Origin: an uncultured Alphaproteobacteria bacterium
GTDB taxonomy: Bacteria > Pseudomonadota > Alphaproteobacteria > Rs-D84
Assembly (NCBI GenBank): GCA_946625925.1
Contig: CAMOTP010000010.1
Coordinates: 1-21,704, forward strand
DNA: 21,704 nucleotides
Reading direction: 5' to 3'
Shown here piece after piece: positions 1 to 7,784 of the stretch. The notes below the pieces were generated by a model. The model had not been told where the DNA came from. It did not search any database and worked only from the letters and a program-made list of their open reading frames with translations. The stretch's first letter is position 1. The number at the start of each line of letters is the position of its first letter. The position numbers and the translations under genes are program-made.

Positions 1-1712
1 TGTCATGGATTGAAAATGCGCGTCCATGGGGTATTTCACGCAATCGTTTCTGGGGTGTGCCATTACCAATTTGGGAAAAGAACGGCGAATACAAAATCTT
101 TGGTTCGGTTGCCGAATTGGAAGAATTTTTTGGTGTTAAAATTGATGATTTGCATCGTCCAACACTGGACGCATTGGAAAAAGACGGATGGAAACGAATC
201 CCGGATGTTTTGGATTGTTGGTTTGAATCGGGTTCTATGCCATTTGCATCACTGCACTATCCGTTTGAAAACAAAGATATATTCGATAAAACCTTCCCGG
301 CCGATTATATTATCGAAGGCCAAGATCAAACACGCGGTTGGTTTTATCATTTGATGATTATGTCGGTTGCACTGTTTGACAAACCGGCTTTCCGCGTTGT
401 GTCGGCGAACGGTATGGTTGTTGATGAAAACAAACGCAAGTTTTCAAAATCTTTGCAAAACTTTGTAAATCCAGAACAACAATTAAACGCATATGGCGCA
501 GATGCAATTCGTCTGTTCATATTGGGCAGTAATTTTATGAAGGCCGAACCTGTACCTGTGGATAAAGAAGGGACGGTGTTTAACGATTCCATTAAAACAA
601 TTTTGACACCGTTATGGAACGCATATCATTTCTTTACATTGTATGCAAATGCTGGAAATTTAACCGCAGAAATGGATAACACTTCGTCCAATGTGTTGGA
701 TAAATATATCTTGGCTGAATTGAACGAATTGACACGCATTACAACAAATGCTTTGGACGAATACAAACCAGATGTTGCAATCAAAGAATTTGTTAGATTC
801 TTGGATGTGTTAAACAATTGGTATGTTCGTCGTAATCGTGAAAGATTCTGGAATGAAGACAAGGTTGCATTTAATACTTTGTATTATGTTTTGGTTCAAT
901 TCTCGAAATTATTGGCACCATTTGCACCGTTTATATCTGAATACATCTATAAAAATTTAACCGGTGCAGAATCTGTGCATTTGACAGATTGGCCAACCGC
1001 TGTTGATACAGATAAATCAGTCGTTCAAGATATGCGTCGTGTACAAATGATTGTATCAACAGGAAAACAATTACGTGAACAATATAAATTACGCAATCGT
1101 TTACCATTGAACAGTATAACTGTTGCGGGTATCGATATGTCAAAGTATGCAGATATTATCCGCGATGAATTGAATGTAAAATCTGTTAATTTTGTTTCTG
1201 ATATTGCAACAGTTGCAGATGCGTTCGTTTATTTAATCACACCAAAAATTGGTGCCAGATTAGGTTCATCATTAAAAGAAATTATACCAATGGTTAAACG
1301 TGGTGAATACAAAATTGATGGCGATAAATTAATTGTTGGAAATTACACATTGAATTCTGATGAATTCGAAAATCGTTTAACTGTCAAGGATGGTATTACT
1401 GGTGCTGCGCTGTCTGATAGTACTGCTGTCATTGTGTTGGATACAAATATCACACCAGAATTGGTTGTCGAAGGTTTGGCAAACGATGCTTTGCGTTTTA
1501 TCCAAGATTCACGTAAAGCCGCAAACTTGGACGTTTCTGATAGAATCCATATGGTTTACAATGGCGATGATGATATATTAAACGCAATTAATACATATCG
1601 CGAACGTATTATGAATGATGCGTTGATTGTTGAATTAACAACAGGGGATGCTTCTCAATTTGCAACAGAAATAGAAGGACATAAATTCGCAGTTCAAATT
1701 ACAAAGGCATAA
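1..1712 (+). CDS. ileS: Isoleucyl-tRNA synthetase, type II, 5'-truncated
   Basis: Charges tRNA-Ile with isoleucine in the cytoplasm. The gene enters from the left edge: reading frame 3 is open from the first base (first full codon at 3), so the N-terminal HIGH region and most of the editing domain lie outside. Visible are the NARPWGISRNRFWG block, the DCWFESGSMPFA block and the KMSKS-loop variant KFSKS at 438-452, then the anticodon-binding region with LWNAYHFF and NWYVRRNRERFW. The last two, and the absence of the cysteine-rich C-terminal zinc finger of E. coli-type enzymes, mark it as the type II (eukaryote-like) class seen in Rickettsiales. Type II enzymes are often poorly inhibited by mupirocin; that is family knowledge, not shown here. 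The stop codon is 3 bases before nth, so the two are probably cotranscribed. Family certain, subtype very likely. Confidence 0.97.
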   Translation, partial: SWIENARPWGISRNRFWGVPLPIWEKNGEYKIFGSVAELEEFFGVKIDDLHRPTLDALEKDGWKRIPDVLDCWFESGSMPFASLHYPFENKDIFDKTFPADYIIEGQDQTRGWFYHLMIMSVALFDKPAFRVVSANGMVVDENKRKFSKSLQNFVNPEQQLNAYGADAIRLFILGSNFMKAEPVPVDKEGTVFNDSIKTILTPLWNAYHFFTLYANAGNLTAEMDNTSSNVLDKYILAELNELTRITTNALDEYKPDVAIKEFVRFLDVLNNWYVRRNRERFWNEDKVAFNTLYYVLVQFSKLLAPFAPFISEYIYKNLTGAESVHLTDWPTAVDTDKSVVQDMRRVQMIVSTGKQLREQYKLRNRLPLNSITVAGIDMSKYADIIRDELNVKSVNFVSDIATVADAFVYLITPKIGARLGSSLKEIIPMVKRGEYKIDGDKLIVGNYTLNSDEFENRLTVKDGITGAALSDSTAVIVLDTNITPELVVEGLANDALRFIQDSRKAANLDVSDRIHMVYNGDDDILNAINTYRERIMNDALIVELTTGDASQFATEIEGHKFAVQITKA

Positions 1713-1715
1713 GAA

Positions 1716-2366
1716 ATGATTACACCGGATATTTATTTTGAAAATGTTTGTCCGACATTGAATATGAATATCCGGTCGGAATTATATTCAACCAATGAAT
1801 TTACTTTTGCGGTGGCTGTAATACTGTCTGCCCAGGCAACTGATAAAAAGGTGAACGAGGTTACACCCGATTTATTTCGTGTGGCATCAACACCACGCAA
1901 GATGTTAGCGTTGGGAATTGATGGGTTAAAAAAATATATACGTGTTATATCTTTCTTTAATAATAAAGCGAATAACATTATTAAACTGGCAGAAATTTTG
2001 GCAGATGACCAAGGTGATGATTGGAAATTTCCTGTTAAATATCACACGCGTGATGAATTGATGAAATTACCAGGAATCGGTCAAAAGACCGCAAATGTTG
2101 TTATGAATGTTTTATGGGGTGCACCAAATATTGGTGTGGATACACATGTTTTCAGGTTGTCGCACAGGTTTGGTTGGGTGACAAACAACGATAATACACC
2201 GGAAAAAGTCGAAGAAAAATTATTAAAAAAAATTCCAAAAAAATATCATTCAATCGTTAATCACGTGATGGTGTTGCATGGGCGATATACTTGCAAGGCA
2301 CTGCGTCCAAATTGTGCAAAATGCCCGGTTGCAAAATGGTGTAATTCAGATGATAAAAACATATAA
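1716..2366 (+). CDS. nth: Endonuclease III (DNA glycosylase/AP lyase)
   Basis: Removes oxidised pyrimidines from DNA and cleaves the abasic site (base excision repair). At 216 residues it is about the length of E. coli Nth (211). The helix-hairpin-helix LPGIGQKTANVV carries the catalytic lysine (Lys124); the catalytic aspartate is Asp142 in GVDTHVFRLSHR. The C-terminal 4Fe-4S loop is complete: Cys193, Cys200, Cys203, Cys209 in the C-x6-C-x2-C-x5-C spacing of the family. The ATG lies 3 bases after the ileS stop, so translation is probably coupled to ileS. A hairpin terminator follows directly. No unusual feature; assignment is firm. Confidence 0.97.
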   Translation: MITPDIYFENVCPTLNMNIRSELYSTNEFTFAVAVILSAQATDKKVNEVTPDLFRVASTPRKMLALGIDGLKKYIRVISFFNNKANNIIKLAEILADDQGDDWKFPVKYHTRDELMKLPGIGQKTANVVMNVLWGAPNIGVDTHVFRLSHRFGWVTNNDNTPEKVEEKLLKKIPKKYHSIVNHVMVLHGRYTCKALRPNCAKCPVAKWCNSDDKNI

Positions 2367-2370
2367 AAAC

Positions 2371-2394
2371 ACCGGCAAATGCCGGTATTTTTTT
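2371..2394. terminator. Bidirectional terminator between nth and pheT
   Basis: Perfect inverted repeat ACCGGC (2371-2376) / GCCGGT (2381-2386), extendable by an A-T pair into the 4-base loop, followed by A and seven T on the plus strand (2388-2394). An A-run at 2365-2369 gives a short U-tract on the minus strand. It sits 4 bases after the nth stop and 27 bases after the pheT stop, so it can end both convergent operons. Confidence 0.85.
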
Positions 2395-2413
2395 AACATT
2401 TTGATTTAATAAT

Positions 2414-4732
2414 TTATGCGCGGAGTTTTGCGTGGCATTTTGTTTCAACCGCAGAAATCACTTTGTTTTGTAATTCTGTTAAATCAGAATCACTCATATT
2501 TGAATCTGGATAAATTGTGATTGTAAATGCCACCGACTTGTTACCAGACCCCATATCAAACGAGTCAAATATCGTAACGTCGCCAATACGCGAATCAACA
2601 CTGCGTGCCGTTGCTATAAATCTTTCGGCAGGGAATTTTGATTCAACAATAAACGCAAAGTCACGTGTAATTGGTTGAAATTCTGATATTGGTGTTTTCG
2701 CAAATTTTGGTGTATTTGGCAAAACTGTTATGTCATCAATTATTGCAATAACCGTTGTTGCCTTGATATGCATACTGTGTGCAACATTTGGATGCAATTC
2801 ACCAAATTCTGCAATTTGTTTTTGACCTTGCATAATACGACCATATTTATATGGATGCGCCCACATCGGTGCATTGTTTGTTTCAATTGTATATTTCTGA
2901 TTTCCAATCAAAGACAAAATATCTGATTTAACATCAAAAACATCAACACTGCGTGAACGACCCATCCAATGTTTTGGACCGGTCATACCACTGCGCACAA
3001 TACATATTTGTGTATGTTCGTTTCCAGGCATATCACCATCAAAAACATTTCCTAATTCAAACACTGCATAATCTGGATATCCGCGTTTTATATTCTGGGA
3101 TAATGCAATTAATAAATTACCCAACAAACAATTACGCATACAATCGTAATCAACAGTGATTGGATTTGAAACCTTGATAACAGGTTTGTTTGTTAACATA
3201 GATTCTATTTTAGAATTACCAAAACCAAATGAAATATTTTCATTTAATCCCATATTCGCCAAACGCTTTTTTAATCCCATACAAGCCTTGGTTTCTATTT
3301 TATCGGCATTTTCATTAACAGTTTCAACAACACCATTTAATCCAACCTTGTCATAACCATAAATACGAATAAGGTCAGAAACTATATTTTCCGGTGCCGT
3401 CATATCAACACGTGCGCTGCGTGGGGTTATTGTCCAAACACCACCTTTGCCTTCGGACACAGAAAATTGCAAGGCTTCCAAAATTTCACGTTGTTTATCA
3501 ACCGGCATATTTACACCTGTTCTTTGTGCACAAAACGCAGGGTTATATGCAATTTTGTTTGGTACAACATAATCTTCACCAGCAGTACACACATTTACAA
3601 TTTCACCACCGCATACATTCATTATAATTTCTGTGGCGTATGCTAATGCGGAACCTGATATATTTGGATCGATTCCACGTTCGTATCTGTATGATGCATC
3701 TGTGGATAACCCAAGTCTTTTTGCAGTTTTACGAATACCAACAGGTTCAAAATATGCAGATTCCAAAATTATATTTTTAGTATCGTCTGATGTCATGGCA
3801 CGCGCACCACCAACAATTCCAGCCAAAGCCAATACGCCATCTAAATCTGCGATAACTAAATCTTTATCGGTTAATTCATATTCATTACCGAATAAATCTG
3901 TAAACTTTTCACCATTTTGTGCTGTGCGAATTATGATAGAACCGTTAATTTTGTCTGCGTCAAAACAATGTAGTGGTTGCGACATATCATAACAAATATA
4001 ATTAGTTGCATCCACACATGCGTTTTTTGGATTTATACCAGCAGCAGCCAAACGATTTGCAATTTTTACATCAGATGGTGCATTTTTAATTCCATGGATT
4101 TCTGCCATACGATATGTTTTGCAACGATCTGACATTATTTTAACATCACGCGCACCTTTTTTCAGGGGCAGGGCAGATGGTGTTTTTGCAATATATTTAC
4201 CAATGCCAGCCGCAGCTAAATCCAGCGCAATACCACGAACAGCCAAATAATCAGGACGATTAGGTGTAATGCCTGTATCAAAAACAGCACTGGCATAAAC
4301 ACCATTAATTGGTGTACCAGGTTTTGTATTTTCTGGTAATTCTATTATTCCACTGTGGTCATCCCCCAGGCCCAGTTCGCGTTCGCTGCACATCATACCA
4401 TCAGATAAAACACCACGCAATTTACCAGATTTAATTTCAACACCGCCTATTTTGCATCCAGGCACCGCTAATGCAGAAACCAATCCAATACGAACATTTG
4501 GTGCGCCACATACAACCTGACGCAATTTATCAGAACCATCATCAACCATCAAAACATGCAAATGGTCGCTGTTTTCATGTGGTTTGCACTCAATAATTTT
4601 TGCAGCAATCGGTGGTACAGCAGGGGTAAAATCTTCTACCTCTAAACCAATACGATTAAGAGTTTCTTCTATCTGTTCTGGTGTATAATCTGTATCCAGA
4701 TATTCACGCAACCATTCATAAGACCATTTCAT
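2414..4732 (-). CDS. pheT: Phenylalanyl-tRNA synthetase beta subunit
   Basis: The beta chain of the alpha2-beta2 enzyme that charges tRNA-Phe; it binds tRNA and edits misactivated tyrosine. At 772 residues it is a full-length bacterial PheT (E. coli 795). Order by eye: N-terminal MKWSYEWLREYLDT start, tRNA-binding OB fold at about 42-150 (SDHLHV, CGAPNV, GVLSDGMMCSERELGL), B3/B4 editing region about 205-375 (DATNYICYDMSQPLHCFDADK), B5 about 395-470, catalytic-like core, and the FDX-ACB anticodon-binding domain from about 678 (FQPITRDFAF) to the end. The start is supported by GGGGAAAG a few bases upstream. It follows pheS after a 20-base gap in the same operon. Confidence 0.97.
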   Translation of the reverse strand: MKWSYEWLREYLDTDYTPEQIEETLNRIGLEVEDFTPAVPPIAAKIIECKPHENSDHLHVLMVDDGSDKLRQVVCGAPNVRIGLVSALAVPGCKIGGVEIKSGKLRGVLSDGMMCSERELGLGDDHSGIIELPENTKPGTPINGVYASAVFDTGITPNRPDYLAVRGIALDLAAAGIGKYIAKTPSALPLKKGARDVKIMSDRCKTYRMAEIHGIKNAPSDVKIANRLAAAGINPKNACVDATNYICYDMSQPLHCFDADKINGSIIIRTAQNGEKFTDLFGNEYELTDKDLVIADLDGVLALAGIVGGARAMTSDDTKNIILESAYFEPVGIRKTAKRLGLSTDASYRYERGIDPNISGSALAYATEIIMNVCGGEIVNVCTAGEDYVVPNKIAYNPAFCAQRTGVNMPVDKQREILEALQFSVSEGKGGVWTITPRSARVDMTAPENIVSDLIRIYGYDKVGLNGVVETVNENADKIETKACMGLKKRLANMGLNENISFGFGNSKIESMLTNKPVIKVSNPITVDYDCMRNCLLGNLLIALSQNIKRGYPDYAVFELGNVFDGDMPGNEHTQICIVRSGMTGPKHWMGRSRSVDVFDVKSDILSLIGNQKYTIETNNAPMWAHPYKYGRIMQGQKQIAEFGELHPNVAHSMHIKATTVIAIIDDITVLPNTPKFAKTPISEFQPITRDFAFIVESKFPAERFIATARSVDSRIGDVTIFDSFDMGSGNKSVAFTITIYPDSNMSDSDLTELQNKVISAVETKCHAKLRA

Positions 4733-4752
4733 TTTTCTTTCCCCGCTTTTTA

Positions 4753-5706
4753 TTAAAAACCACTATTTTTTAACCAACGAACATCACCATCATAAAACTG
4801 ACGAATATCGTTTAATCCAAATTTTAACATTGCGATTCTGTCCCAACCAAAACCAAAAGCAAAACCTTGGTATTCACCTGGGTTTACACCACAATTACGC
4901 AAAACATTTGGATGCACCATACCAGCACCAGCAATTTCTAACCACCTGTCGCCATTCCATTTAATATCAATCTCGATTGATGGTTCTGTAAATGGAAAGT
5001 AAGATGGACGAATACGCATTTCCAGTTTTCTTTCAAAATAACGTTCCAACATTGTACGAATTGTCGCAACCAAATCAGACATGGTAATATGTGCATCTAT
5101 TTTATCAACATATAAACCTTCGATTTGTCCAAACATTGGACTGTGTGTTGCATCCATTTCTTTACGATATGTACGACCAACACCAAACATTTTAATTGGA
5201 ACACCATGTTGTTCCATCGCACGAATCTGGATTGCAGATGTTTGTGTACGCAACACATTTCCATTGTCCAAAAAGAAACTGTCCTGCATATCACGTGCAG
5301 GGTGATATGATGGTGTATTTAATGCGGTAAAATTATGCCAATCATCTTCGATTTCAGGGCCAGTCCACATTGTGTATCCCAATGATTCCAAAATAGAACC
5401 AATTTGCGCCAATGTTTCTGTCAAAGGATGTAATGTACCATGATTTTTTGGTTCAGTATCCAATGTGACATCAACAAATTCTGTTTTTAATTTTTGCATT
5501 AATGCAGCCTGTTCCAGTTCTGTTTGACGAACTTTGAATGCCTCACGCAAGGATGTGTTTTCCTTGTTTAATTCTGCGCGTTCATCAGGTGCCATTTTTG
5601 ACATTTCACGTAAACGCACTGTCATTGTCCCTGTTTTTCCAAACGTTGCAGTATACAAACTTTGTAATTCTTCGAGTGATTCTGTGTTTTTAATTTTATC
5701 CAGCAT
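4753..5706 (-). CDS. pheS: Phenylalanyl-tRNA synthetase alpha subunit
   Basis: The catalytic class II subunit partnering PheT; it activates phenylalanine and transfers it to tRNA-Phe. 317 residues against 327 in E. coli; the N-terminal coiled-coil arm is about ten residues shorter. Class II motif 1 is in the region HPLTETL to GPEIEDDWHNF, motif 2 is GRTYRKEMDATHSPMF, and motif 3 is GFAFGFGWDRIAML near the C-terminus. The ATG at 5704-5706 has AAAGG 9 bases upstream. It lies 78 bases after rplT, and that gap is largely filled by a 14-bp hairpin that could end or attenuate readthrough from the ribosomal protein genes. Confidence 0.97.
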   Translation of the reverse strand: MLDKIKNTESLEELQSLYTATFGKTGTMTVRLREMSKMAPDERAELNKENTSLREAFKVRQTELEQAALMQKLKTEFVDVTLDTEPKNHGTLHPLTETLAQIGSILESLGYTMWTGPEIEDDWHNFTALNTPSYHPARDMQDSFFLDNGNVLRTQTSAIQIRAMEQHGVPIKMFGVGRTYRKEMDATHSPMFGQIEGLYVDKIDAHITMSDLVATIRTMLERYFERKLEMRIRPSYFPFTEPSIEIDIKWNGDRWLEIAGAGMVHPNVLRNCGVNPGEYQGFAFGFGWDRIAMLKFGLNDIRQFYDGDVRWLKNSGF

Positions 5707-5724
5707 AATTTTTACCTTTCATTA

Positions 5725-5755
5725 AATAAAGCCGTCAAAGATTGACGGCTTTATT
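5725..5755. terminator. Strong hairpin between rplT and pheS; terminator or attenuator
   Basis: Perfect 14-bp inverted repeat (5725-5738 with 5742-5755) with a 3-base loop; the core is GCCGTCAA/TTGACGGC and the outer part is AATAAA/TTTATT. In the minus-strand transcript the stem ends in TTTATTTAAT, a weak U-tract, and lies only 18 bases before the pheS start, close to its ribosome-binding site (5715-5720). It may partly end the rpmI-rplT transcript and tune pheST expression. No leader peptide like E. coli pheM was found, so attenuation control is a guess. Confidence 0.7.
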
Positions 5756-5784
5756 ATTACAAAACAAAACAATACCGCCAAGGA

Positions 5785-6150
5785 TTATTTTTCACCAGCG
5801 ATAAATCGTTTTGCAACATCAATCAATTTTGTGAAGTTTTCATCACCAGCAAAAGCCATTTCAGCCAAAACCTTGCGGTCCAGGGCGATTCCAGCCTTTT
5901 TCAAGCCATTCATAAATTGAGAGTATGTTAAACCATTATTGCGCACTGCGGCGTTAATACGGACAATCCACAATCCACGAAATTCACGTTTTTTAACGCG
6001 ACGATCACGATATGCGTATTGACCCGCTTTTTCTGTTTTTTCACGTGCAGCACGGTATGTTGAATGGTGACGTCCCAAATAACCTTTGGCACGTGCCAAG
6101 ATTTTATTGTGCTTTTGTTTAACTGTTGTTCCACGTTTTACTCTTGCCAT
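5785..6150 (-). CDS. rplT: 50S ribosomal protein L20
   Basis: Binds 23S rRNA early in large-subunit assembly; in several bacteria it also represses its own operon. 121 residues, close to the usual 117-120. Conserved features include the MARVKRG start, KGYLGR, the block AGQYAYRDRRVKKREFRGLW, INAAVRNNGLTYSQFMNGLKKAGI and a short helical tail. It starts 12 bases downstream of rpmI on the same strand. No anomalies. Confidence 0.98.
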   Translation of the reverse strand: MARVKRGTTVKQKHNKILARAKGYLGRHHSTYRAAREKTEKAGQYAYRDRRVKKREFRGLWIVRINAAVRNNGLTYSQFMNGLKKAGIALDRKVLAEMAFAGDENFTKLIDVAKRFIAGEK

Positions 6151-6162
6151 AACTGCCCCCTA

Positions 6163-6366
6163 TTATTTCAAACCGTATGGAGCCAAGATTTTAGCCTGAC
6201 CCATCATGTTATCGTTCAAATACTGTGGCTTGGACCCAGCGTTATTAGCACGTTTGGATTTATGACGCAGTAATTTTTTGTGAGCATTTCTGGCAACACG
6301 GATTTTTCCAGTTGCAGTCATAGACGCACGTTTTTTCAAGTACGACTTGGTTTTTAATTTTGGCAT
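6163..6366 (-). CDS. rpmI: 50S ribosomal protein L35
   Basis: Small basic large-subunit protein. 67 residues with the family signature MPKLKTKSYLKKR, the stretch HKKLLRHKSKRANN and a C-terminal LAPYGLK-type end. AAAGAGGTAG lies just upstream of the ATG. It is first in the rpmI-rplT-pheS-pheT cluster. infC, which often precedes rpmI, is not here: the next gene upstream is the divergent mreC. Confidence 0.98.
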   Translation of the reverse strand: MPKLKTKSYLKKRASMTATGKIRVARNAHKKLLRHKSKRANNAGSKPQYLNDNMMGQAKILAPYGLK

Positions 6367-6507
6367 TTTTCTACCTCTTTATTTATATCCTGATGGCAAT
6401 GCCTGTATGCCATTTTGGATGATTACGGTGCATATTTTGGCATAAATAAACAAAAAATCAAGTTTTTATTGAATGTTCGTTTTTTAGAGTTTAAACTGGG
6501 GGTGAAA
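6367..6507. promoter_or_regulatory. Divergent control region of rpmI and mreC
   Basis: A 141-base gap between two divergent operons that must hold promoters in both directions. I see no pair of hexamers good enough to place a promoter with confidence. A small inverted repeat, ATGGCA (6393-6398) / TGCCAT (6408-6413), falls in the rpmI leader and could take part in control by L20, but it is short. Confidence 0.4.
6498..6502 (+). promoter_or_regulatory. Ribosome-binding site that fixes the mreC start
   Basis: GGGGG followed by TGAAA and ATG at 6508 is the best Shine-Dalgarno-like site in the region. It favours the ATG at 6508 over the in-frame ATG at 6415, which has no such site and would add 31 residues with no resemblance to MreC. 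Confidence 0.75.
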
Positions 6508-7329
6508 ATGAATCCGAACAAAATATCTTCACGGGCCGCCAAACTTATAAAATCTGCTGCCGCAGCGGCGGTGGTGCCTTTGGTATTTATTTATGTATTG
6601 GTGTCAAAACCTGACTTTTACTTGATAAATTGGTTGGGACATATTGTCTTACCAACGGCACATTTTGTTGGAAATGTGGTCACATGGCCTATACGTGCCA
6701 CAGGCGAGGCTATATCAAATATATACAATTTATCTGATTTACGTGCAGAAAACGAACGTTTACAACATGAATTAGACGAAGCATTGGCTAATAAAAATGC
6801 ATGTGATATTGCTATTGCGGAAAACAAACGATTATCTAATGAACTGGATATTGTTCATGCCACCCCACAAAGTGTTATTATGGCAGATGTTGTCCATGAT
6901 ACTGTTGCGTTGCATCACAGCAACTTTTTGATAAACAAGGGTGTGTTTGATGGTATTAAAAAGGGTATGGTTGTGACAACTGTTGATGGGGTTATGGCAG
7001 GTATGGTCATAGATGTTGGTGGTGATTTTTCACGCGTACGTGCATTAAATGATGCAGATAGTAATATCGCTGTGCGAATTGCTGGGGATGAGGTTTATGG
7101 ATTTTTGGCCGGGGATGGTTCTGCAACCCCAGAAATCGGTCTGTTCAGTCGCCCAGAATTCAAAGCATCAAAAGGTATGACGGTTATAACCAGTAATATT
7201 AGTGGTGTTTTACCAAATGGTATTATGGTTGGTACAATGTTAAACGATCGTGATGTAAAGGTTTTACAACCGGATTCTATATCACGCGTTAAAGTTTTAG
7301 AATTTAACACGAATAACGAATATAAATGA
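6508..7329 (+). CDS. mreC: Rod shape-determining protein MreC
   Basis: Inner-membrane protein of the elongasome, linking MreB filaments to PBP2-RodA and regulating PBP2. From the chosen start it has 273 residues: a basic N-terminus, one membrane segment at about 15-35, a coiled coil at about 75-112 (LRAENERLQHELDEAL, AENKRLSNEL) and two beta domains with the family pattern VVTTVDGVMAGMV ... SRVRALNDADSNIAVRI. The reading frame is open further upstream to 6415 but the ribosome-binding site supports 6508. The stop overlaps the mreD start by 4 bases (ATGA). mreB is not in the window. Confidence 0.93.
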   Translation: MNPNKISSRAAKLIKSAAAAAVVPLVFIYVLVSKPDFYLINWLGHIVLPTAHFVGNVVTWPIRATGEAISNIYNLSDLRAENERLQHELDEALANKNACDIAIAENKRLSNELDIVHATPQSVIMADVVHDTVALHHSNFLINKGVFDGIKKGMVVTTVDGVMAGMVIDVGGDFSRVRALNDADSNIAVRIAGDEVYGFLAGDGSATPEIGLFSRPEFKASKGMTVITSNISGVLPNGIMVGTMLNDRDVKVLQPDSISRVKVLEFNTNNEYK

Positions 7330-7784
7330 TAAAAAATTTTGTTTCTTTTTTGTGTAATGCATCCCCTTTTTTGGCGGTGATTATTTTGTGGCGATTGCAA
7401 TTACATTTTTGGAACCCCGGTGGAATATTGGCAATTATACCAATATTTTTCTATTCGTTTGTTCGGCCAATACATTGGTTTACACCATTTGCGATTTTAT
7501 TCTGTTTTTTGATAGATTACGCATTTGATACAAAATTGTTTTGGACAACTATGTACTTTATTGCATATGCAATTAATGGGTTTCAATATTTTATTGATTT
7601 GGAACGTGCTGATAAGAATGCGGTTGTGCCATTTATGATATTTTTAGGTTTTTCGTTATTTGTTTTAATGATAATAAATATTTCTTGGGTTATGATATTC
7701 CGTTCTTGTTGGATGTTTGTATGGGTTTCTGCAATGTATATTCCTATTACAAATTTGATGAAAAAGGTGCACGGCGATGATTGA
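7326..7784 (+). CDS. mreD: Rod shape-determining protein MreD
   Basis: Integral membrane part of the elongation machinery. 152 residues, nearly all hydrophobic, with about five membrane segments; length and composition fit MreD, which is poorly conserved in sequence. The assignment rests largely on position between mreC and mrdA. It overlaps mreC by 4 bases and the next gene by 8 bases, implying translational coupling. Confidence 0.85.
   Translation: MIKNFVSFLCNASPFLAVIILWRLQLHFWNPGGILAIIPIFFYSFVRPIHWFTPFAILFCFLIDYAFDTKLFWTTMYFIAYAINGFQYFIDLERADKNAVVPFMIFLGFSLFVLMIINISWVMIFRSCWMFVWVSAMYIPITNLMKKVHGDD

Noticed and set aside
3633..3992. 119-codon open frame on the plus strand
   Set aside because: It lies wholly inside pheT on the other strand and has no recognisable features; a shadow of the pheT coding sequence.
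5707..5784. pheM-like leader peptide before pheS
   Set aside because: No short reading frame with several phenylalanine codons is present in the gap.
6415..6507. N-terminal extension of mreC from ATG at 6415
   Set aside because: The extra 31 residues do not look like MreC and the start lacks a ribosome-binding site, whereas 6508 has GGGGG at the right distance.
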